Made by a program: the position numbers and the translations under genes. Of a stretch of 64,000 bases of DNA, positions 23,046-33,879 are shown piece after piece. The stretch covers positions 66,295,073-66,359,072 of the forward strand of contig CAXKWD010000006.1 of assembly GCA_964059195.1 (NCBI GenBank). Reading direction: 5' to 3'. Position 1 is the first letter of the stretch, and each line of letters opens with the position of its first letter. The notes under the pieces were generated by a model that worked only from the letters and a program-made list of their open reading frames with translations, ran no database searches and had not been told where the DNA came from. This DNA comes from Ectobius pallidus. Taxonomy: Eukaryota > Arthropoda > Insecta > Blattodea > Ectobiidae.

Positions 23046-23078
23046 TTTCAACTATGTTGCTCTAATTTGACTTAGCTA

Positions 23079-23739
23079 CGAAGCTCGTCCATAAAGTAAG
23101 TTTCCCTTGGGTCGTATACAGAAACAAAACACAATAATCATAGAAATGTTTATTGCAACAAACATTGCAAGTGTTCAGCTATTTTTCGAAATATTCGCTA
23201 CCGGAATTGAGACATTTTTCATACCGTAGGACCAACTTTTGAATACCTGTGTCGTAGAACTCTGCCGCCTGGGAATTGAATCACTGTGTGACAACCATCT
23301 CCGCCTGTCTGTCATTTCTTGAGGTGTAGGAAAAGATGGAAATCACTGGGAGCGAGGTCCGGGCTGTAGGGTTAATGTTTAAATACCTCCCAGTCGAACT
23401 TCTGCAGGAGACTTGCAGGGAGGTGTTTAAAAATCCACCCTACCGCCCGGATTTCGCTCCCATTGATTTTCATATTTTCCTACACCTCGAGAAATATCAG
23501 AGAATGACAAAGAGGCGGACATGGTTGCCACACAATGGTTCAAATCCCAGGTGGCAGACTTCTCCGACAGAGGTATTCAATCGTTGGTTCCACGGAATGA
23601 AAAATGTCTCAATTCCGGTGGCGAATTTGTTGAAAAATAGTTGAACACTTGCTGTATCTGTTGTAATAAACATTTCCATGAAATTGTGTTTTGTTTCTGT
23701 AAACGGCATCAAGGAAACTTACTTTATGGACGCGCTTCA
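23079..23739. mobile_element. palindromic (foldback) mariner element
   Basis: Flanked by TA at 23077-23078 and 23740-23741. Both ends carry a TIR of the form (C/T)GAAGC(T/G)CGTCCATAAAGTAAG. The two halves are inverted copies of each other for nearly the whole 661 bp, with the centre near 23405. Each half is the 3' end of a mariner: the last part of the transposase, its stop, and the terminal repeat. The element is therefore two mariner 3' ends joined head to head. The arms differ by roughly one base in eight, so the palindrome is not a recent sequencing artefact. Confidence 0.85.
23424..23643 (+). pseudogene. mariner transposase C-terminal fragment
   Basis: The frame reads NPPYRPDFAPIDFHIFLHLEK, the signature around the third catalytic Asp of mariner transposases (the D of APIDFHIF is kept). 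It continues through W...NRWFHGMKN to the stop at 23641-23643. The upstream catalytic domain is absent, replaced by the inverted copy. The complementary copy of the same C-terminus lies on the minus strand at about 23185-23370 and is more decayed. Confidence 0.8.
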
Positions 23740-24004
23740 TAGTAATTAAGTGCACCCGTATGCAGTTACGCAGTTATATAATCACATAAGAATTGCCAAA
23801 AAGGTATGCCTATTTCTCAGAATGCGCAGGCATTCACTGATATATAGGGTATAGATTATTTCGGCCATAAAGGTTATGATAGAAGTACAACGAAATCACC
23901 TGCAAGAAGTAGGCTAAGCAATCTGTCACCAAATACATCCATGCATTATTTCAACATTCATTTTAGCATCGAGCAAAACCATATTTTATCAACTCAATAT
24001 TTGA

Positions 24005-24118
24005 AAATATTTTAGGAGAAAAATTCCTCTGAACCCATGACCGTCGGCTTTCCGTGGTGATGCTCTCCCAATTGAGCTAGCCAGAGTTTGATGCACAGTG
24101 CCAGATAGGATTTCTTTC
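24005..24118 (-). repeat. diverged tRNA-like repeat copy
   Basis: The minus strand reads CTATCTGGCACTGTGCATC, then CTGGCTAGCTCAATTGGGAG, GCATCACCACGG and GAGGAATTTTTCTCC. This matches the 56-58 kb tRNA-like family at both ends but is diverged and shortened around the T arm. Confidence 0.65.
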
Positions 24119-25913
24119 CTATTAATAATATCCACATTTATCTTTTGTTTCGTTGTTATGAATAATTGTTCATTGAATACTTCATTCGTACATACTGACG
24201 CAGTATTCGCTTTGAAAAATGTAAAATGACAACAGAAATAATATACTCGTATGTGATGATTTACATTAAGCCTAATAAGCATTCGTCTTAACTCATCAGG
24301 GATATTACTTAAATAGTATGAATAGAGATAATTCTGTTACAGAGTCACAGCGAGTTGGCGTTATACTCCGATATCTGTTTAAGGAAGGGGAGGGGGAGCA
24401 AAAAGGAAGAGGGAGTATAATATAGGATATGTAGGGTTGATCTCAACTAATCAGGGCGTAGGAAATTGATATGAGAGGCCATCATCTAATCCTTTCCCTG
24501 TCTCTGCACAGACTCATCCCATGCGGCGTAATGCTTCGTTCAATAACTGAAATGATATCCAACTCGCTGATTTTCGCAAGTCTTGCTTTAGAAGGTATGC
24601 ACAAGGGAGGTTTAAGTACGCTGATAGCTTATGTTCAAGACGCTTAGGAGTTTAATTGCAACTTTCTTTGTCATTACTTTCTCTTTTCCTTTAATTTATA
24701 AACGTTTCAAACAGAAGTGTTAAATTATGCATTTAACATTTTTCTTACATACTGAATCTTTTTATTTTTTATTATTATTATTATTTTTTTTTTTTGTTTA
24801 ACGGTAGAAACGATATTTTATTATGGAGGGTGTGAGACAATAAAAGCAAATTCACTTATATGAACCTAGCTGTTTTAATAATGATTATTTAGCTCATGGC
24901 CAATCCACTAAAAGAATATATGGAAAAAAATCTTAAATAAATAAGTTCACTCTGTTAGAAGGTTTACTACAATGTACAATAATTGGAATATAGTCATTAA
25001 GCTATAAATACCTCCTAATAATTTTATTTGAAGATTTATTCATTAGGGAGGTGCTTTAACAAAAGTAATTATGTTAATAAATCTTAAAATCCAATACTTA
25101 TGATTAGAGACCAGATTTTTGTGTGCTAATAATCTTGAAAATATGTATTCTATTATGTACTGACAAATGTAAAAATATGCATAAACATTTTAAGAATATT
25201 TTATTTCAGTATAAGTAATTAATTAATTTTATACATAAGTTACGGTATAAAATTTAATCATTACTCACCAGTCATGATCAGACAATGCTGAGGAAATACA
25301 ATCATCATTTTTCCGTCACTTCTAAAAATCCCATTAAATTCAACAACATATTTCTGTAAACAAGATCGAACACTGCACTTCACTTTCGGAATTTTATAAG
25401 CACAATTGGTATCACTTACTCAATCTAAACAGTCTCACTAATAGTCATCAAAGCAAGGCGAGAGACTGCAGAATCGCTAGATGAAGAATAATGAACTGAA
25501 ATACAGGATCGGTAAATGCTACTCTAAATAGATCATTTAACCATTGCAGAAGTGAGTTGTTTAAATACGGGGAATATGCTATTAAAACGGGACAGTACGT
25601 CAGACCTTCAAATACGGGAAATTAAGTATAATATGATGCACCTAACAACCTTCATTTTATGCCTAAAAATATGTATTGTGTGTTTATTAATGGGTGAACC
25701 TGACACCTTCTTGTCCCATTATTGCAATTTGTACAAACAACTCTAAAGAGTCAACCGCAGTGGAAAGTAGCGGAATTTGGAAGTCTTAGTATGTGCCGGT
25801 ACTTGATAGTACTAGTTGGGATCACTGGTCACAATAGCCGTCTTCGCGCCATTAAAGTAACATGCCTAACCATAGATTTCTAAATCATCTTATAAATTGG
25901 ATAACTGTAGAAA
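24119..25913. other. no gene recognised; A/T-rich
   Basis: Contains an ATT/poly-T run at 24770-24796. No protein, RNA or repeat family could be supported. Confidence 0.5.
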
Positions 25914-26070
25914 TGCATTCATGAATACACAGAATATTCTTACATGAGAATATTTCAAGAGGAAAATTCCTTTTGAAGCAGGATTCCACCCTTGGCCTTA
26001 GAGTTTCCATGCTGATGCTCTAGCAACTGAGATAGCCAGAGTCAAACTCACTGCGCTAGATGGAATCTTT
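25914..26070 (-). repeat. diverged tRNA-like repeat copy, near full length
   Basis: The minus strand contains CCATCTAGCGCAGTGAGTT, CTGGCTATCTCAGTTGCTAG, AGCATCAGCATGG, and CTCATGTAAGAATATTCTGTG followed by ATGAATGC. It carries the same upstream leader, tRNA-like core and downstream tail as the copies at 56181-56394 and 57730-57993. This shows the family unit is about 200 bp and extends on both sides of the tRNA-like core. Confidence 0.7.
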
Positions 26071-26173
26071 CTATACATATTACCATTAAATTTATTGTAA
26101 ACTTTTCTGAAATACATTTACGTCATAGGCCTGTGCAGTATTGCGAGGCAAACTAAAAAAAAATCTGTTTCTT

Positions 26174-26470
26174 TTACCACTTTATGAATCTTGAGTAATG
26201 GATCCTAGCAAACTTTAGAAGCGACGTCTGTCCAGCAAGAACCAAAGGTAGAAGTTTCTTCTTGACTTTAGATTGAATTGGTCTTCCGGGAGGCTTTAGG
26301 TCTGCAAAATAAAGTTTCGGTTCCTCAAGTCTAATCTCGACTGAAAGAGTTGGTTGACTTAGTAGCTTTAAAAATCCCCTAATGGTATACTCAAGTGAAC
26401 CGTTATTTAAAAAGTAATGTCCTATAACCGAATCTGAATATGTTGTAGTGACTTTGAAATTTTGGTTCAA
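26174..26470 (-). CDS. hypothetical exon, weak Osiris (DUF1676)-like character
   Basis: An open frame of 98 codons. Codons 36-54 (RGFLKLLSQPTLSVEIR) and the later KVKKKLLPLVLAG resemble the (RFL..H.L.V) and (KKKLLPLLLA) blocks of insect Osiris proteins, which are secreted or membrane proteins of the cuticle. The AG of ATATTCAG near 26441 could be an acceptor and GTAAAAG near 26178 a donor. The hydrophobic segment that should follow KKKLLPL in Osiris proteins is not seen in this frame, and no neighbouring exon was found. The assignment is tentative and the frame may be chance. Confidence 0.22.
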   Translation of the reverse strand: MNQNFKVTTTYSDSVIGHYFLNNGSLEYTIRGFLKLLSQPTLSVEIRLEEPKLYFADLKPPGRPIQSKVKKKLLPLVLAGQTSLLKFARIHYSRFIKW

Positions 26471-26829
26471 ATTTCAAAATTTGTTAGTATTGTCTCTATA
26501 CGGTTACCATACGAGATTAATACTTTACAGGATATCGTAAATTCAATTATTCTTTGTAAATAATGGATGCATTAGTAAAAGACTAAAAAATCCAAAGTGA
26601 CAAACTTCACTGTTTTGCTTCATTAAGTGTTATAGGCACTTGCCGTTTGGAATATTGGATTTATTAAATTATTGTAAGTTAGAATTTAATTAAAAATGTT
26701 ACTTTTTCCCTTTCAGTAGGCTTTCAGTGATTTTTAATTCCTGCTTCATTAATGTAAGTGTTGTAATTACTTGAGTTTTATAAACACATTCTTTGAAAAC
26801 TGTAGGCTTACTTCCTACAATAAGCAGCG
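26471..26829. other. no feature recognised
   Basis: AT-rich DNA before the tandem duplication. Confidence 0.5.
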
Positions 26830-29671
26830 ATCACGTTACATGTTTTATAGAATAGCTTAAGTCTTTCTGCTCGTTAAGAATATTTACGCTGAGTTTAATA
26901 AATTTTGAACCCTGGAATAGAGGGTACGCGCTATTTTCTTGAAATTAGAACTGCCATCGGCAATAAATCAATCTTTCGTCAGCACATGCCTTGGAGGATT
27001 GATTCAACTGTAGAATTCCTCAGGTTACTGAGGTCTTACAGGCCTGAAACAGTTGAAAAGTATTTAACTCTAAGCTCACACACACAAACAAACATATCCC
27101 ATTTCTTATGCAAAAATATTAATTTTTTTTTTAACTTGTTATGCCTCCTCAATTTTGCCTTTGACTACGATATCGGGATCATTTTCCGCCTGCAGATTGT
27201 GAGAAATAGTTTATTACCTCAATCGTGGCAGAAGGAAAACAGTGCCATCAATATAAGCACCAGAATGGACTAAAGAAAACGTGGAATTTCAACCAATGAA
27301 ATGCGCGTATCCTCATATGTATAGCGTTTTATTTTTGTCGTTTTTATTTATCGCACCTATGTGCACTTGTGATAATTTAAATTCATAAGAACTGGACACT
27401 GAAACATCTTCATAACTTCTTTGACCTCGAGTCGGCGGTGCATGAACACAGTGATTGGATACATGAACTGAATGTGAGCAAGAGAAAATATGAAAATAAT
27501 GTATTATATAAGTTTATGTGTTGTAAAGCAATATAAATCTCGTACAATATTAAGTACAATATTAATTACCATAAATACATAGTATTAGTAGTAGCGAAGT
27601 GCCTTAACTAAAACATAAACCAGCTAATTTTTATGACGAGAAGGGTTGCACGCAGCACGACCATCGCAAATAGGGTTGCCACCTGTCCCGAATTAGGCGG
27701 GACATCCCGCATTTTAAAGACATTTTCAGCGTCCCGAATTATGCCTAAGAGGGACGCATTATATTGCGGGACGCCAAATTATTCCAAAACAAAATATGAG
27801 ACAGCAATTCTTGGTGGCGTCATTTGTGAATTTCGTCTCATGGTCAAGATATCGATGTCGTTCCATCGCTAAAATATATCGTGTTGGCAGCATTGAAATC
27901 ACCGCCCATGATGTTATTCTTTGTAATTTATTTGTATAAGTCGCGCGGGCATTCTTGGGGTATGTCAGTGATCTGTACAACCAGCGTGCGAGCCATTAAC
28001 TGGTGATCCGACGGGGAAGTACCGAAAACAGATAATATGACACTCTGCACTGATTTGCCAAGTACAGTTCCTTCTGGAAATATAGCACAGCAAGACGTGT
28101 GTAGTGTTATCAGTTGTAATTTGAATCCACGTTCTCTGTGTGTTTTATGTGTCGTTCGTTGAGTAAGAACTAATTAAATATTTCTCCTGTTATTCCTAAA
28201 CTTAGTGGTAAGCCATTATCTAGTCAGAGTCTGGATTGCCAATGTTCATAATCACGTTACATGTTTTATAGAATAGCTTAAGTCTTTCTGCTCGTTAAGA
28301 ATATTTACGCTGAGTTTAATAAATTTTGAACCCTGGAATAGAGGGTACGCGCTATTTTCTTGAAATTAGAACTGCCATCGGCAATAAATCAATCTTTCGT
28401 CAGCACATGCCTTGGAGGATTGATTCAACTGTAGAATTCCTCAGGTTACTGAGGTCTTACAGGCCTGAAACAGTTGAAAAGTATTTAACTCTAAGCTCAC
28501 ACACACAAACAAACATATCCCATTTCTTATGCAAAAATATTAATTTTTTTTTTAACTTGTTATGCCTCCTCAATTTTGCCTTTGACTACGATATCGGGAT
28601 CATTTTCCGCCTGCAGATTGTGAGAAATAGTTTATTACCTCAATCGTGGCAGAAGGAAAACAGTGCCATCAATATAAGCACCAGAATGGACTAAAGAAAA
28701 CGTGGAATTTCAACCAATGAAATGCGCGTATCCTCATATGTATAGCGTTTTATTTTTGTCGTTTTTATTTATCGCACCTATGTGCACTTGTGATAATTTA
28801 AATTCATAAGAACTGGACACTGAAACATCTTCATAACTTCTTTGACCTCGAGTCGGCGGTGCATGAACACAGTGATTGGATACATGAACTGAATGTGAGC
28901 AAGAGAAAATATGAAAATAATGTATTATATAAGTTTATGTGTTGTAAAGCAATATAAATCTCGTACAATATTAAGTACAATATTAATTACCATAAATACA
29001 TAGTATTAGTAGTAGCGAAGTGCCTTAACTAAAACATAAACCAGCTAATTTTTATGACGAGAAGGGTTGCACGCAGCACGACCATCGCAAATAGGGTTGC
29101 CACCTGTCCCGAATTAGGCGGGACATCCCGCATTTTAAAGACATTTTCAGCGTCCCGAATTATGCCTAAGAGGGACGCATTATATTGCGGGACGCCAAAT
29201 TATTCCAAAACAAAATATGAGACAGCAATTCTTGGTGGCGTCATTTGTGAATTTCGTCTCATGGTCAAGATATCGATGTCGTTCCATCGCTAAAATATAT
29301 CGTGTTGGCAGCATTGAAATCACCGCCCATGATGTTATTCTTTGTAATTTATTTGTATAAGTCGCGCGGGCATTCTTGGGGTATGTCAGTGATCTGTACA
29401 ACCAGCGTGCGAGCCATTAACTGGTGATCCGACGGGGAAGTACCGAAAACAGATAATATGACACTCTGCACTGATTTGCCAAGTACAGTTCCTTCTGGAA
29501 ATATAGCACAGCAAGACGTGTGTAGTGTTATCAGTTGTAATTTGAATCCACGTTCTCTGTGTGTTTTATGTGTCGTTCGTTGAGTAAGAACTAATTAAAT
29601 ATTTCTCCTGTTATTCCTAAACTTAGTGGTAAGCCATTATCTAGTCAGAGTCTGGATTGCCAATGTTCATA
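26830..29671. repeat. 1421-bp tandem duplication, two copies
   Basis: 26830-28250 and 28251-29671 read as identical, including a 10-T run and an ACACACAAACAAAC stretch. Each copy holds a 122-codon frame (26905-27273 and 28326-28694) and a 79-codon frame (27633-27872 and 29054-29293). Neither has a recognised domain. The second 79-codon frame lies largely in hAT terminal sequence. The junction words are TTCATA/ATCACG at the internal boundary. The right breakpoint lies inside a hAT element. Identity implies a very recent event or an assembly duplication. Confidence 0.9.
27671..28250 (+). mobile_element. truncated left end of hAT element (first duplication copy)
   Basis: Starts TAGGGTTGCCACCTGTCCCG right after ATCGCAAA (27663-27670), exactly as in the second copy. 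It stops at the duplication junction, so it has no right end and no transposase fragment. It is a passenger of the tandem duplication, not an independent insertion. Confidence 0.85.
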
Positions 29672-30391
29672 ATTTTTTCGAAACATGTCTATGAGTGTAC
29701 ATTGTTTTTTTTTAATTTTTTAGCAAAGCTTTAAGTTCCTTAGAGAAAGTATTTGACTTCACAGAAAACAATCTTTATGGCACACTGAAGAACTTGAATC
29801 TTTCAAACATCTCAAAGACTCTGTGAAGGCACATAATGTAGAATCTGATGTTAATTTGGATGAGTTAGGCCTATATGAGGAATTCTGCTTTAGTTCAGAT
29901 ATAATAAATGCTACTAAAGTAAAGAACACATTCCCAGTCTCAAATGCTTTGTTCTGAGCATTCCTGGTAGCAATGCCTTAGTGGAAAGAGTTTTCTCTCT
30001 CTTGAATCTAAAATGGACAGAATCCAGAAACAGGTGCTCAGCTGACCTCATAAAGAGTGAAATCATTTCTACAAATGTTACAGATACCTGCAAAGATTAT
30101 TTAGTGAGGGTGAAACAGAACAAACAACTATTAGAAGCTGCCAAATCAAACAAGAAATACAGCTTCAAGTCATGAATTTGCCCAGGCTTTTTTTTAAATT
30201 ATTTTGCTAATCTTTTCTTTTCTAATGTTAGTGTTACTGTTACATAGCCTATTCAGTTTTGGCTTTGTAATATATTCCGTCTTTCAGTTATTAATAAATT
30301 GTTCCGTGTACAAATTTAGGTATGAAGATCGGCGTTCTGCATATATTCGATAAGTGTCTCTCCTTAGCCTTACCAAAAGGTGGCAACCCTA
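29092..30391 (+). mobile_element. hAT transposon with 8-bp target duplication
   Basis: The TIRs are TAGGGTTGCCACCT at 29092 and its complement AGGTGGCAACCCTA ending at 30391. The 8-bp duplication ATCGCAAA is perfect at 29084-29091 and 30392-30399. The 1300-bp element retains only the 3' part of the transposase gene, so it is an internally deleted derivative. Its TIR family differs from that of the hAT elements at 14.9, 40.0 and 42.8 kb. Confidence 0.92.
29748..30175 (+). pseudogene. hAT transposase C-terminal region, frameshifted
   Basis: One frame reads SKALSSLEKVFDFTENNLYG. A second reads ESFKHLKDSVKAHNVESDVN and continues through LDELGLYEEFCFSSDI. After another frameshift near 29960, SIPGSNALVERVFSLLNLKW leads into ESRNRCSADLIKSEI. 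The last block is the hAT dimerisation motif (SNA.VERVFS...KWT..RNR). The stop is at 30173-30175. The BED zinc finger and catalytic Asp/Glu core are absent. A T-rich tract ending TTTTTTAG just upstream (about 29713-29722) could be an original splice acceptor. Confidence 0.85.
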
Positions 30392-30399
30392 ATCGCAAA

Positions 30400-31189
30400 T
30401 ATATATCAACTGTCTTGTCATCGGATCCCCCATTATCACGTAAAATGACATTTCTAGGTTTTCACTGATTTATTACTTGCTTAATTATGTAGGTATTGGC
30501 TAAATAATCCCAATAAATACAGATCGAGGTTCGGTTTCCTTCAAGATAAGTTTCGGAGCTCAAGATAACTTTCGAACTATATTACCTTTGAATATATTTA
30601 GATTCTGCTGATCATCATAAGTTCAACGTACCGAAATGGAATATAAATAGATACTTGAAATAAAAACTATGGGGACGACTTTGAAAGTTGAGCATTTGCA
30701 TGAAGCAAATTGCTTAAACCTGAGGGTCTTAAAGGGATTTATTAATTCTATTACGGCACATTACCCCTGGACACACTTGAATCCTATGTTGGGAATACCA
30801 TGGTTAAGATTCAGCTTTAGTTCATTTCCATTGTTATTTTAATACTAAACTTAGATGGATGTGTTGTCAGCCAGAAGCAATTGAGTTTTCTATATTATCC
30901 AACGGAACGGTTTGCCACTATCACCCCAAGTGCAATCTGTTATGGTGAAGTGAAGAAGAGATATCTTCAAGGAGAAAAGGACCACAACACTAAAGTATGC
31001 TACACACATTTTTAGACTCTGGTAATCACAAGATAAATATTCAGAACTGTTTGTGAATTAGCAGCTAAAGTATAGCATTTATTTAAATTCATAAATTTCA
31101 TATTTACCTTTGAGGGTCAGTTATGATTATTTGTTAAATATTCTCCTTATTCCCTCAATTTTTCTACTTAAAATGAAAGACACGTCTAC
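30400..31189. other. no feature recognised
   Basis: AT-rich flank between the hAT element and the LINE. Confidence 0.5.
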
Positions 31190-31200
31190 TTGAGATTACT

Positions 31201-32982
31201 TACTTACTTACTTACTCAATGGCAATAGAAAATTCCAAAGCAAGCTAAATTAATATTATCTTTTTTTATGGAACCCGAATGTTCATTGCCGCGCTTACCT
31301 GAGTCCGCCATTCAACCATACTCTGTGCTAACTCCATCCAATCATCCCCCACAAATCCTACTTCCCATAAATCCGTTCTAATATTGTCCTCCCACCTACG
31401 TCTAGGTCTTCCAAGTGGTCTCTTCCCTTCGGGTCTCCCAGTCAATACTTTTGAGATATGTCTTTCCTCCCCCATGCGTGCAACATGTCCAGCTCATTTC
31501 ATCCTTCGCGATTTAATTACCCTTACTATATCTGGTGATGCGTACAGGTCCTGAAGCTCAACGTTGTGCAGTTTTCTCCAGTCTCCATTGTCATCCCTCT
31601 TGGGCCCAAATATTTTTCGAAGCACCCTATTTTCAAACACTCTCAAACTATGTTCTTCCTGATCAGTTAGAGGCCATGTCTCACATCCATATAATACAAC
31701 AGGCAGGATAATAGTCTTATAAATCTTAATTTTTAGATTTCTGGACAGAACGAGCCGATAAGAGTTTCTGAACTGCATAAAAACAAGCATTTCCTGATTT
31801 GAGTCTACACTTAACTTCTGCCTTAATATTATTTGTATCTGTAATTACTGTTCCAGATATTTGAATTCCTCCACTTGTTCAAACGATTTACCGGCTATTC
31901 TAATATTTTGTGGCGCATTATTTTGACGTTCCATGACCATATACTTAGTTTTTTCTGTATTAATTTCTAATCCAACATTCCTGCAGGCATCGAAAATACT
32001 TTCAGCATTTCTCTTGATTGTGTTTACGTCATCGCCCAATAAGCAAACGTCATCTGCATAAGCTAAAATTGGGTGACTATCATTTAATTCTTGGCCTACG
32101 TTGTTTTCCTCAACTTTCCTATTCCGTATTCCAAAGCGAAATTAAAAAGTAAAGATAGTGCATTTCCTTGCTTCAAGCCGCTTCTAATTGCAAACCTATC
32201 TTATATAAATTTCCCTACCCTGACTCTTTTATAGGTTTCATTTAGACACATTCTGATCAGCCTAACTAACTTTTTTGGTATCCCAAACCCAATGAGGATA
32301 TTGTACAGTTTTTCTCGCCTAACTGAATCATATGCTTTTTTTAAATCTATGTATAGGTGGTGAACAGGCTTATTATATTCCCACTTTTTCTCCAAGATTT
32401 GTCGAATACAAAATATATGATCTATGGTTGATCTATTTCGCCTAAATCCACATTGGTGATCTCCTATGATTTCGTCTGCATATGGGGTTAATCTTGACAG
32501 CAGTATATTAGATAAAATTTTGTATGATGTTGATAAGAGAGATTCCTCGACAATTATTACATTCGGCCCTATCTCCATTTTTATGGATTGGCATAATAAT
32601 AGATTCTTTCCATTCCTTCGGCAATTCCTCCTTTCTCCAAATCATAAGAATGAGCCTATGAATCTCTATTCCCACCTGCCCTAATTAATTCTGCTGGAAT
32701 TTGGTCAACCCCTGGAGACTTGTGTGTTTTTAGTTTACCTATAGCTGTTTCTACTTCTGTCAAAGTTGGTTCAGCAACCAACGGCTCTGCTGTGAATATT
32801 TCACTTTCTACACTTCGGACATCTCCATGTACATTTAATAACTGATTAAAGACATTTTTACACCTATTCAAAATATTATTTGGAGACGCAAGTATAGTAC
32901 CATCATTGTTCTTAATTATGTTTATTCTAGGTTGAAAACCTTTCTTGAACTCATTTATTCCCTTGAAGAGATCCCTAACATT
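31201..32982 (-). mobile_element. 5'-truncated RTE-like LINE with 11-bp target duplication
   Basis: A minus-strand LINE insertion bounded by TTGAGATTACT at 31190-31200 and 32983-32993. The 3' end is a short (TAAG)n tail at 31201-31215, read on the minus strand. The sequence covers the RT from about motif 0 to the C-terminus; the endonuclease is missing. Two further fragments of the same family are at 37991-38668 and 57290-58190. Confidence 0.88.
31266..32871 (-). pseudogene. LINE reverse transcriptase, broken into several frames
   Basis: In minus-strand order: TAIGKLKTHKSPGVDQIPAE (32.7 kb); CGFRRNRSTIDHIFCIRQIL, then motif A HLYIDLKKAYDSV (32.3 kb); a stop at about 32200 followed in another frame by SGLKQGNALSLLFNFALEY; and motif C LAYADDVCLLGDDV, with YADD at about 32050-32061. 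NTEKTKYMVMER and the C-terminal LYGCETWPLT and LRKIFGPKRDDNGDWRKLH follow. The last block is MKWAGHVARMGEERHISKVL-type text ending GRPRRRWEDNI. This C-terminus is typical of arthropod RTE-like endonuclease-RT proteins. Catalytic residues are intact but at least four frameshifts or stops destroy the gene. Confidence 0.88.
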
Positions 32983-32996
32983 TTGAGATTACTATG

Positions 32997-33107
32997 AAAT
33001 ATATATATACGTATTTATTGAGTTAAACAGTAAGCCCTACATGTTAACCCTACACACAGTACCTTTATTTTATATTATTTAACTCAATAAATTCTTATAT
33101 ATATATT
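32997..33107. repeat. imperfect ~30-bp inverted repeat
   Basis: AAATATATATATACG..TTTATTGAGTTAAA at 32997-33027 pairs with TTTAACTCAATAAA..TATATATATATTT at 33078-33107. The ~50-nt loop contains CCCTAC and ACCCTAC. It directly adjoins the target duplication of the LINE. It may be a tiny foldback element. Confidence 0.6.
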
Positions 33108-33261
33108 TTTTTTTTTAATAATCCAAAGCAGTTGTCTTTCATTTTGTATAGAAACATTGACGGAATAAGGATAAATATCAATTAATCGTAGATTTTATTG
33201 GTCGGGATTTTCTTTGCCACTTAGACCTAAGACATTACAGGTAATAGTTATTTACTGTTGT

Positions 33262-33494
33262 TGTAGAGCCAGGCCTAAAATCTAACAACTGCGTCATCTA
33301 CCTTTGGTAAATGGCAGAACTGGGGTCACCATGGTCACCAACCCGACTCCCACTGTCGTTACTGATGGTTTTCGTGACCGGAGCAACTACTTCCTCGGTA
33401 TCACGAGTCTGAGTGCACCTCGTTCCAGACCTCCCTATCTCAGAATAGAACTAGAAATACCGGACATGCTAACCACTAGATTATGCAAACAGCA
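33262..33494 (-). mobile_element. second, diverged copy of the 9.3-kb SINE family
   Basis: The minus strand has AATCTAGTGGTTAGCATGTC (A box), and the body shares GAGATAGGG.GGTCTGG, GCTCCGGTCA.G.AAACCAT and GATGACGCAG.TGTT with 9338-9635. The B box is mutated (TTCTATTCT). No target duplication was found, consistent with greater age. Confidence 0.75.
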
Positions 33495-33879
33495 TCTTTA
33501 AATACACGATTTCCACAAAAATAGCCTAGGAACATATTTCTACATTTACGGTGAAGAATTATTTAAATTTCTTAGTTCTACATAAATATCTAAAAATCAA
33601 TAGGTTATAAGCTAATGATTTCATGGCTGTCTGAAAGTTCGATCGTCAATTGCATTTATTTTTCGGAACATAAAATGGAAAATAGTACGTAGAAAAATAG
33701 TCTGATTTCTATAGGCATTTGTGTTTTAAAGATCACCTTACCCAGTAATAACAAAGGCCAGATTTCAAGTTGACGCATTTTCGCCTCAGTGGCTAATCAT
33801 TATAGTTTTGATGATATGCCAGGTAGGTATATCGGTATAGCCTATACCTTTCCCTTTGCGGTAGACCCATTGAAATCCT
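33495..33879. other. no feature recognised
   Basis: AT-rich flank; nothing supported. Confidence 0.5.

Noticed and set aside
26905..27273. 122-codon frame present in both duplication copies
   Set aside because: Its being present twice is due only to the 1421-bp tandem duplication; the sequence shows no domain and a poly-T/Phe-rich middle.
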